Assembly: GCA_035574195.1 (NCBI GenBank)
Contig: DATLZE010000175.1
Location: forward strand, 1 to 10,160
Direction: 5' to 3'
DNA from: SG8-41 sp035574195
GTDB taxonomy: Bacteria > Pseudomonadota > Gammaproteobacteria > Burkholderiales > SG8-41
Length of the DNA stretch: 10,160 bases
Position 1 is the first letter of the stretch; each line of letters opens with the position of its first letter. Position numbers and translations under genes: made by a program. Below the pieces are notes generated by a model that saw only the letters and a list, made by a program, of their open reading frames with translations, ran no database searches and had not been told where the DNA came from. Below are positions 5,622 to 10,160 of this stretch, piece after piece.

Positions 5622-6338
5622 TCAGAGGACCCGGTTGCCGGGACTGAACCCGAGCGCCCGCTCGGCGCTGGCGCAGTTCGCTGCGAGCTCGACGAGCCCC
5701 AGGCTGTTCTCGTACCAGAACACTTCTCCGGGCTTCGCTTCCGAGAACACCCGTGCGTAACGGACGCTGCGGCCGTTCACTACCAGCTCGCGGTCGCGCG
5801 GCACCGAGCGCGCGCGCAACCCGGTGACGAGGTTGCCGAAGCGGTCCACGTAGATCACCTCGCCGAGATCGTCCGCGCCGAAGTCCACCGCGAGCGCGCC
5901 CTTCTTGAGCTTCGGCGCGCGGCGGTCGCCGCGCGCGAGCATCGCCGCGACCGGAGCGAAGAGGTCGCGCCCATGGAACGACTCCGAGAGCTGCTCCGGC
6001 CGCCAGCCGATGGTGAACACATCGCGTTTTTTCGCGCGCGCCGCGGCGACCGAAAGCAGCCCGTTGTCGGGACCGACGAACCAGCGGCCGTCCGCCGCCA
6101 CCGCGAGGGCCGCGCGCGGCCCGCCCACTCCCGGATCCACCACGGCGAGCGTGACGCTGCCCCTGGGGAGGCGCGCCGCGAGCGCGGCGAGCAGATGCGC
6201 CGAAGCTTTCACGTTGAACGCCGGCGCGTCGTGCAGGAGATCGATCACCACCACCCCCGGCGCGCGCGCGGCGAGCACCGCCTTTACTTGGCCGACGTAG
6301 GGGCCGGCCGCGCCGAAGTCGGTGAAAAGAAAGATCAT
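5622..6338 (-). CDS. S-adenosyl-L-methionine hydrolase (DUF62 family)
   Basis: A 238-residue protein of the SAM hydroxide adenosyltransferase family, which splits SAM with water to adenosine and methionine and is related to SAM fluorinase and chlorinase. Family motifs are clear: FTDFG (5-9), PYVGQVKAVL (13-22), VVDPGVGGPR with D68 and R75, FVGPDNGLL (87-95), SFHGRDLFAP with H122, and near the end YVDRFGNLVT and YENSLGLVELA. D68, R75 and H122 fit the conserved Asp-Arg-His set of the water-using enzymes, so hydrolysis rather than halogenation is expected. The length is slightly below average but the ends look complete. There is no Shine-Dalgarno sequence; TAGAAT six bases before the ATG suggests a leaderless message. 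It lies between the rplQ terminator and the Bug remnant and seems to have its own promoter. Confidence 0.9.
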   Translation of the reverse strand: MIFLFTDFGAAGPYVGQVKAVLAARAPGVVVIDLLHDAPAFNVKASAHLLAALAARLPRGSVTLAVVDPGVGGPRAALAVAADGRWFVGPDNGLLSVAAARAKKRDVFTIGWRPEQLSESFHGRDLFAPVAAMLARGDRRAPKLKKGALAVDFGADDLGEVIYVDRFGNLVTGLRARSVPRDRELVVNGRSVRYARVFSEAKPGEVFWYENSLGLVELAANCASAERALGFSPGNRVL

Positions 6339-6344
6339 GGTTCG

Positions 6345-6352
6345 ATTCTATA
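6345..6352 (-). promoter_or_regulatory. Candidate -10 element for the SAM hydrolase gene
   Basis: On the minus strand TATAGAAT occupies 6352-6345. Its TAGAAT part ends six bases before the ATG at 6338. No recognisable -35 hexamer lies 16-18 bases upstream. The spacing to the ATG equals that of the TAAAAT box before the MlaF-like gene. Confidence 0.35.
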
Positions 6353-6380
6353 CCGTGAGGCGATCCCTCGTTGCCGCGCC

Positions 6381-6412
6381 GGAAAAGAAAAGGCCGGCGC
6401 TCGGCCGGCCTT
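6381..6412 (-). terminator. Intrinsic terminator of the alpha operon
   Basis: AAGGCCGGC and GCCGGCCTT (6390-6398 and 6404-6412) form a perfect 9-bp stem with a 5-base loop. Read on the minus strand, a T-rich tail (TTTCTTTTCC, 6389-6380) follows directly. No T-run follows in the other direction, so it acts on transcripts coming from rplQ, about 140 bases after its stop. It also insulates the SAM hydrolase gene from ribosomal-operon transcription. Confidence 0.9.
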
Positions 6413-6421
6413 GCTGAGTCT

Positions 6422-6467
6422 CGGATAGATGGCTGACGAGCCATTTTCCGCTGACCATTCGCCTTCT
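6422..6467 (-). repeat. 46-bp dispersed repeat, copy 2
   Basis: The reverse complement of this segment equals 1859-1904 apart from two substitutions. The inner inverted repeat (ATGGCT/AGCCAT) is conserved, and one of the two changes falls in its 4-base loop. This copy lies between the rplQ stop and the terminator hairpin, so it is transcribed as part of the alpha-operon 3' UTR in the same sense as copy 1 relative to the kinase gene. Confidence 0.85.
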
Positions 6468-6551
6468 GCACTCGGTAAAGGAGGAGGGGCGGGAACTTGC
6501 GCCTCCCCGGGCATTCTGACGGCGCTCGTTAGTTCGAACCCCTCGGTACGA

Positions 6552-6986
6552 CTATACCGCCTTGGCAGCTTCTTGCTTCTCCCCTTTCCGTGCCCCCTCC
6601 TTGTCCGTCTTGGCCTGCGCTCCGGGCTCGGGCCGGTCCATGAGCTCCACGTACGCCATCGGCGCGTTGTCGCCCTTGCGAAAGCCGCACTTGAGGATCC
6701 GGAGGTATCCCCCGTTGCGCTTGGCATAGCGCGGCGCGAGCTCGTCGAACACCTTCACCACGATCTCGCGGTCGCGCAGCCGATCGAAGGCGAGCCGGCG
6801 GTTGGCGAGCGAGGGTTTCTTGCCGAGCGTGATGATCGGTTCCACCACGCGCCGCAGCTCTTTTGCCTTCGGCAGCGTCGTGCGGATCACCTCGTGCCGC
6901 AGCAACGACACCGCCATGTTGCGCAACATCGCCAGGCGGTGGCTGCTGGTGCGGTTGAGCTTTCTCAGTCCGTGTCTGTGCCGCAT
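6552..6986 (-). CDS. rplQ: 50S ribosomal protein bL17
   Basis: A 144-residue large-subunit protein, found near the exit side of the 50S particle. The N-terminus MRHRHGLRKLNRTSSHR and the central LRHEVIRTTLPKAKELR are diagnostic. The body ends near AYVELMDRP (about residue 119). A Lys/Glu/Ala-rich tail of about 25 residues follows, making it longer than the 127-residue E. coli protein. AGAGGG precedes the ATG at 6986. It is the last gene of the alpha operon, 45 bases after rpoA, with a terminator beyond it. Confidence 0.97.
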   Translation of the reverse strand: MRHRHGLRKLNRTSSHRLAMLRNMAVSLLRHEVIRTTLPKAKELRRVVEPIITLGKKPSLANRRLAFDRLRDREIVVKVFDELAPRYAKRNGGYLRILKCGFRKGDNAPMAYVELMDRPEPGAQAKTDKEGARKGEKQEAAKAV

Positions 6987-7031
6987 GAAAATCGGCCCTC
7001 TCGTTTTTTTGCGGGGCTATCGAGAACCGGA

Positions 7032-8018
7032 CTATCCGGGAATCTTTTCAAGGCCTGCGGGCGGCCAATTTTCAAGCTTCATGCCCAAGGTCAGCCCGCG
7101 CGAGGCGAGGACTTCTTTGATCTCGTTGAGCGACTTGCGCCCGAGGTTGGGGGTCTTGAGCAGCTCGGTCTCGGTGCGCTGGATGAGATCGCCGATGTAG
7201 TAGATATTCTCGGCCTTGAGGCAGTTCGCCGAGCGCACCGTAAGCTCCAAGTCGTCCACCGGCCGCAGCAGAATGGGATCGATCTGCGCTGCCTTCTTCT
7301 CCTCGGCGTGGGTCGGCAGTCCCTTGAGGTCCGCGAACACCGAGAGCTGCTCGACGAGAATCCTCGCGGCGTAGCGCACCGCCTCCTCGGGATCGATCGC
7401 GCCATTGGTCTCGATGTCGATCACCAGCTTGTCGAGGTCGGTGCGCTGCTCGACGCGCGCCGCCTCCACCGAGTAGCTCACCCGGCGCACCGGGCTGAAA
7501 GAGGCGTCGAGCAGGATGGTGCCGACGCCGCGCCCCTCCTCGCCCGTCGTCCTGCGGCTCACGGCCGCGACGTAGCCGCGCCCCCGCTCGACCTTGATCT
7601 GCATGTCGAGCTTGCCGCCAGCGGCAAGATGCGCAATGACGTGATCGGGGTTGATGATCTCGACGTCGTGCATGGGCTCGATGTCGCCGGCGGTGACCAC
7701 GCCCTCGCCGCTCTTGCGGAGCGTGAGCACCGCCTCCTCGCGGTTGTGCAGCTTGAGCACCAGGCCCTTGAGGTTGAGCAGGATGTCAACCACGTCCTCC
7801 TGCACGCCGTCGAGCGTCGTATACTCGTGCAGCACGCCCGCGATTCTCACCTCGGTCGCGGCGTAGCCCGGCATCGAGGAGAGCAGCGTTCTGCGCAGCG
7901 CGTTGCCCAGCGTGTGGCCATAGCCGCGCTCGAACGGCTCCATCGTGAGCCGGGCGTGGTACGGGGAGATGTTCTGGACGTCTATGATGCGGGGCTTGAG
8001 GAAAGCACTGCTTGCCAT
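7032..8018 (-). CDS. rpoA: DNA-directed RNA polymerase subunit alpha
   Basis: A 328-residue full-length alpha subunit, which starts core polymerase assembly by dimerising and binds promoter UP elements and activators. The N-terminal domain (about 1-230) has the dimer and beta-contact region with EPFERGYGHTLGNALRRTLL near residues 27-46. The C-terminal domain (about 245-320) has LTVRSANCLKAENI, in which R262 corresponds to the DNA-contacting Arg265 of E. coli, followed by the helix-hairpin-helix TPNLGRKSLNEIKE. No key residue is missing. AGAGGTG lies about ten bases before the ATG, and the gap to rpsD is 21 bases, so it is cotranscribed in the alpha operon. Confidence 0.98.
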   Translation of the reverse strand: MASSAFLKPRIIDVQNISPYHARLTMEPFERGYGHTLGNALRRTLLSSMPGYAATEVRIAGVLHEYTTLDGVQEDVVDILLNLKGLVLKLHNREEAVLTLRKSGEGVVTAGDIEPMHDVEIINPDHVIAHLAAGGKLDMQIKVERGRGYVAAVSRRTTGEEGRGVGTILLDASFSPVRRVSYSVEAARVEQRTDLDKLVIDIETNGAIDPEEAVRYAARILVEQLSVFADLKGLPTHAEEKKAAQIDPILLRPVDDLELTVRSANCLKAENIYYIGDLIQRTETELLKTPNLGRKSLNEIKEVLASRGLTLGMKLENWPPAGLEKIPG

Positions 8019-8039
8019 GACTCGTGCACCTCTGGAAAA

Positions 8040-8666
8040 TTACTTCGAGTAGAGCTCGACGACGAGCGACTCGTTGATGGTGGAGGGCAGCTCCGAACGC
8101 TGCGGTAGCGCTTTGAACTTGCCCTTGAGGTTTTTTGCGTCCACCTCCAGCCACTCCGGATAGCCGCGGCCTTCAGCGGCCTCGGCAGCGGCCTTGATGC
8201 GCAGTTGCGCGCGTGCGCGCTCTGCGACCTCGATCACGTCCCCCGGGCGCAGCAAAAACGAGGGCGTGTTGACGCGCCTGCCGTTGACCAGGATGCCATT
8301 GTGGCGCACGATCTGGCGCGCCTCGGCGCGCGAGGCGCCGAAACCCATGCGATAGGCCACCGTGTCGAGCCTGCTCTCCAGTAACTGCAATAGATTGTCG
8401 CCGGTGATGCCCTTCCTGCGGTCGGCCTCGCGGTAGACCCGGCGGAACTGGCGCTCGAGCAGCCCGTAGATGCGGCGCACTTTCTGCTTCTCGCGCAACT
8501 GCACGCCGTAGCCCGAGAGCCTGCCGCTCTTCTGGCCGTGCTGTCCGGGCGGATAGTTGCGGCGCTCGATGGCGCACTTGTCGGTGAAGCACTTCTCGCC
8601 CTTGAGGAAGAGCTTCTCGCCCTCGCGCCGGCACTGCCGGCATTTCGCGTCCAGGTTTCTCGCCAC
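8040..8666 (-). CDS. rpsD: 30S ribosomal protein uS4, cysteine (zinc-type) form
   Basis: A 208-residue protein that binds 16S rRNA early in 30S assembly. The start MARNLDAKC-RQC-RREGEKLFLKG carries four cysteines at C9, C12, C26 and C31, the arrangement expected of a zinc-binding S4. E. coli and Burkholderia-type S4 lack most of these. The S4 RNA-binding domain follows (about 98-160, with LESRLDTVAYRMGF and ARQIVRHNGILVNG), and the C-terminus INESLVVELYSK is typical. The start codon is GTG at 8666, supported by the very strong AGGAGGG six bases upstream, which overlaps the rpsK stop. In E. coli S4 also represses the alpha operon; the short leader here makes the same mechanism doubtful. Confidence 0.97.
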   Translation of the reverse strand: MARNLDAKCRQCRREGEKLFLKGEKCFTDKCAIERRNYPPGQHGQKSGRLSGYGVQLREKQKVRRIYGLLERQFRRVYREADRRKGITGDNLLQLLESRLDTVAYRMGFGASRAEARQIVRHNGILVNGRRVNTPSFLLRPGDVIEVAERARAQLRIKAAAEAAEGRGYPEWLEVDAKNLKGKFKALPQRSELPSTINESLVVELYSK

Positions 8667-8671
8667 GTTCG

Positions 8672-8678
8672 CCCTCCT
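8672..8678 (-). promoter_or_regulatory. Shine-Dalgarno of rpsD overlapping the rpsK stop
   Basis: On the minus strand AGGAGGG overlaps the TAG stop of rpsK and lies five to six bases before the GTG start of rpsD. It is the strongest ribosome binding site in the window and decides the GTG start. Confidence 0.8.
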
Positions 8679-9066
8679 AGACCCGGCGGCGTTTCGGCGG
8701 ACGGCAGCCGTTGTGCGGCACCGGCGTCACGTCCGAAATCTGCGTGATCTTGAAGCCCACTGCGTTCAGCGCCCGCACCGCGGACTCGCGCCCCGGTCCC
8801 GGCCCCTTGATGCGCACCTCCAGGTTCTTCACCCCGCACTCCTGCGCGAGCCGCCCGGCGCGCTCCGCGGCGACCTGCGCGGCGAAGGGAGTCGACTTGC
8901 GCGAGCCCTTGAAGCCGTTCGAGCCGCAAGTCGCCCATGCGAGGGTGTTGCCCTGGCGGTCGGTGATGGTGACGATGGTGTTGTTGAAGGAAGCGTGGAT
9001 GTGGGCGACGCCCTCGGCCACGTTCTTGCGGGCCTTCTTGCGTACGCGGGTGCTTGCCTTGGCCAT
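8677..9066 (-). CDS. rpsK: 30S ribosomal protein uS11
   Basis: A 129-residue small-subunit platform protein. The conserved GVAHIHASFNNTIVTITD (19-36), GNTLAWATCGSNGFKGSRKSTP (39-60), KGPGPGRESAVRAL and the basic C-terminus CRPPKRRRV are all present, and the length matches the family. The ATG at 9066 has AAGGA about eleven bases upstream. It follows rpsM by 19 bases and its stop overlaps the rpsD ribosome binding site. Confidence 0.98.
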   Translation of the reverse strand: MAKASTRVRKKARKNVAEGVAHIHASFNNTIVTITDRQGNTLAWATCGSNGFKGSRKSTPFAAQVAAERAGRLAQECGVKNLEVRIKGPGPGRESAVRALNAVGFKITQISDVTPVPHNGCRPPKRRRV

Positions 9067-9085
9067 GGGGAGTCGTTCCTTGCGC

Positions 9086-9463
9086 TCAAACGGTAGCGGG
9101 TCTGATGATCTTCACCGCTGCCTTGCGCGGTCCCTTGCGGGTGCGGGCGTTGGTGCGGGTGCGTTGCCCGCGCACGGGCAGCCCCAGGCGGTGGCGCTTG
9201 CCGCGCCAAGTGCCGAGATCGATCAGCCGCTTGATGTTCATCGAGATCTCACGCCGCAAGTCGCCCTCGATCGTGAACTTGGAGACCTGCTCGCGCAGGC
9301 GGTCCATTTCGGCGTCCGAGAGGTCTTTGATCTTGGCCGCGCGATTCACCCCCGCCGCGTCGCAGATCAGGCGCGCGCGCGAGCGCCCGATGCCGAAGAT
9401 CGCGGTGAGCGCGATCTCGGCGTGCTGGTGGTTGGGGATGTTGACGCCACCGATCCGGGCCAT
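9086..9463 (-). CDS. rpsM: 30S ribosomal protein uS13
   Basis: A 125-residue protein of the 30S head, which contacts the 50S subunit and the P-site tRNA. MARIGGVNIPNHQHAEIALT, the IFGIGRSRAR motif and the basic tail RGQRTRTNARTRKGPRK identify it. The ATG at 9463 is preferred to an in-frame GTG two codons upstream because the family begins MARI and GAGGAAG lies five bases before this ATG. It is the first gene of the alpha operon, about 20 bases from the predicted transcription start. Confidence 0.97.
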   Translation of the reverse strand: MARIGGVNIPNHQHAEIALTAIFGIGRSRARLICDAAGVNRAAKIKDLSDAEMDRLREQVSKFTIEGDLRREISMNIKRLIDLGTWRGKRHRLGLPVRGQRTRTNARTRKGPRKAAVKIIRPATV

Positions 9464-9490
9464 GCGCACTTCCTCGTGAAAAAATGTGTG

Positions 9491-9519
9491 ATTATATCGC
9501 CTAACCGATTAATTTACAA
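9491..9519 (-). promoter_or_regulatory. Sigma-70 promoter of the alpha operon (rpsM promoter)
   Basis: On the minus strand TTGTAA (9519-9514) and a perfect TATAAT (9496-9491) are separated by exactly 17 bases, in an AT-rich island that stands out from the GC-rich surroundings. The predicted start is near 9484, giving a leader of only about 20 bases before the rpsM ATG. It lies just after rpmJ, where the alpha operon promoter sits in other Proteobacteria. Confidence 0.85.
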
Positions 9520-9542
9520 GCACAAAACGTGCCGCGCGGGGG

Positions 9543-9656
9543 TCAGCCCTGGCGCTGCTTGTGCCGGGGGTCCTTGCAGATCACCCGCACCACTCCCTTG
9601 CGGCGGATGATCTTGCAGTTGCGGCACATTTTCTTGACCGATGCGTGTACTTTCAT
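9543..9656 (-). CDS. rpmJ: 50S ribosomal protein bL36
   Basis: A 37-residue protein, MKVHASVKKMCRNC at the start and KDPRHKQRQG at the end. It has the full zinc ribbon C11, C14, C27, H32, so it is the zinc-binding form. A run of G's with GGAAA lies upstream of the ATG at 9656. It is the last gene of the spc operon and is separated from infA by an unusual 126-base gap. Confidence 0.95.
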   Translation of the reverse strand: MKVHASVKKMCRNCKIIRRKGVVRVICKDPRHKQRQG

Positions 9657-9678
9657 TTCCGTTTCCCCCAACGTTTTC

Positions 9679-9767
9679 CGGCCACAAGGACACAGAGGCT
9701 CGGCAATAGTTCTCGACTGCCGCGGCTCGGGTGGCTTTCTCCGTGACCTCTGCGATCTCCGTGGCCG
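9679..9767. repeat. Imperfect inverted-repeat element between infA and rpmJ
   Basis: The ends CGGCCAC (9679-9685) and GTGGCCG (9761-9767) are perfect inverse repeats. The arms continue imperfectly inward: GGACACAGAGG at 9688-9698 faces CCTCTGCGATCTCC at 9747-9760. The whole is 89 bases with a centre of about 48. No start, stop or conserved protein fits it. The CTCCGTG...CTCTGCGATCTCCGTGG wording resembles non-coding dispersed repeats found in many bacterial genomes. It could fold in the spc transcript and affect rpmJ. Confidence 0.55.
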
Positions 9768-9782
9768 ACAACCGCCCTTGCC

Positions 9783-10001
9783 CTACTTCGCGCGGAACAC
9801 GATGCGCCCGCGCGTGAGATCGTAGGGTGTCAGTTCCACCGTGACCTTGTCGCCGGGCAGGATGCGGATGTAGTGCATGCGCATCTTGCCCGAGATGTGG
9901 CCGAGCACCACGTGGCCGTTCTCGAGCCTCACGCGGAAGGTCGCGTTGGGCAGGGTCTCGATGATCTCGCCCTGCATCTGGATAGTCTCTTCCTTGGCCA
10001 T
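9783..10001 (-). CDS. infA: Translation initiation factor IF-1
   Basis: A 72-residue single OB-fold protein that occupies the ribosomal A site during initiation. MAKEETIQMQGEIIETLPNA at the start, the core motif GKMRMHYIRILPGD (38-51) and the end YDLTRGRIVFRAK are typical. Its ATG at 10001 shares one base with the secY stop (TGATG) and has no clear Shine-Dalgarno sequence, so it is probably translated by re-initiation after secY. Confidence 0.97.
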   Translation of the reverse strand: MAKEETIQMQGEIIETLPNATFRVRLENGHVVLGHISGKMRMHYIRILPGDKVTVELTPYDLTRGRIVFRAK

Positions 10002-10160
10002 CAGCGCGCCGTCGGAAACACGCTTCCCTTGAAATTGGCCTTCTTGAGCAGGCTCTCGTACTGGTGCGACATGACGTAGGCCTGCACCTGCGCCATGAAG
10101 TCCATGGTCACCACCACGATGATGAGCAGCGAGGTGCCCCCGAAATAGAACGGCACGTTC
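10001..10160 (-). CDS. secY: Preprotein translocase subunit SecY, C-terminal end
   Basis: Only the last 52 residues are in the window; the gene continues past the right edge. They read NVPFYFGGTSLLIIVVVTMD, the end of the last transmembrane helix, then FMAQVQAYVMSHQYESLLKK and a short basic tail. This is the cytoplasmic C-terminus of SecY, the channel subunit of the Sec translocon, placed as usual directly before infA. Confidence 0.95.
   Translation of the reverse strand, partial: NVPFYFGGTSLLIIVVVTMDFMAQVQAYVMSHQYESLLKKANFKGSVFPTAR

Noticed and set aside
6476..6510. Imperfect G/C-rich inverted repeat after rplQ
   Set aside because: It has several mismatches and no T-tract; the perfect hairpin at 6390-6412 with a T-rich tail is the convincing terminator.
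6429..8108. A 559-codon plus-strand open frame opposite rplQ and rpoA
   Set aside because: It is antisense to clearly identified core genes, and its composition is that of a GC-driven shadow frame.
9464..9469. An in-frame GTG two codons before the rpsM ATG
   Set aside because: It overlaps the GAGGAAG ribosome binding site, and the family begins MARI at the ATG.
9521..9533. Possible terminator between rpmJ and rpsM (GCAC and GTGC around AAAAC)
   Set aside because: The stem is only four base pairs and no proper T-tract follows on the minus strand.

Overview
The window is GC-rich bacterial chromosome, almost certainly from a betaproteobacterium. The evidence is the secY-infA-rpmJ / rpsM-rpsK-rpsD-rpoA-rplQ gene order, protein sequences of betaproteobacterial type (RpsD is the cysteine-containing form seen in some Nitrosomonadales-like lineages), a tripartite-tricarboxylate (Bug/TctC) receptor remnant and an MmgE/PrpD remnant. 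I cannot name the genus.

Right half (about 6380-10160, all minus strand): the end of the spc operon (3' end of secY, infA, rpmJ) is followed by the alpha operon (rpsM, rpsK, rpsD, rpoA, rplQ). The alpha operon has its own near-consensus sigma-70 promoter (TTGTAA-N17-TATAAT) between rpmJ and rpsM, and a hairpin plus T-tract terminator after rplQ. This is intact core machinery. Its only unusual parts are a small inverted-repeat element between infA and rpmJ, a very short alpha leader, and a 46-bp dispersed repeat in the rplQ 3' UTR.

Middle (about 4108-6338, minus strand): an intact S-adenosylmethionine hydrolase gene is followed by a tight string of three reading frames. These are a Bug-type periplasmic binding protein reduced to 79 residues, an MmgE/PrpD protein reduced to 197 residues with internal frame changes, and an intact DUF488 gene whose ATG overlaps the MmgE/PrpD stop. 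Both remnants appear to keep their two ends and to have lost the middle.

Left part (about 1-3975): a DinB-fold gene, followed closely by a probably frameshifted alpha/beta-hydrolase that runs off the left edge, lies on the minus strand. Divergent from it on the plus strand are a membrane-anchored degenerate nucleotidyl-cyclase/PEGA protein, a tail-anchored Ser/Thr protein kinase and a stand-alone MlaF-like ABC ATPase. The ATPase has Tyr where the switch (H-loop) His is expected. The first two plus-strand genes look like a signalling pair. The ATPase converges on the DUF488 gene.

The 46-bp repeat occurs twice, in opposite orientation: just upstream of the kinase start and downstream of rplQ. 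No stretch over 300 bases lacks a gene. The largest gap (1648-1917) holds the first repeat copy and a small hairpin. I found no CRISPR array, tRNA, rRNA, insertion sequence or prophage.
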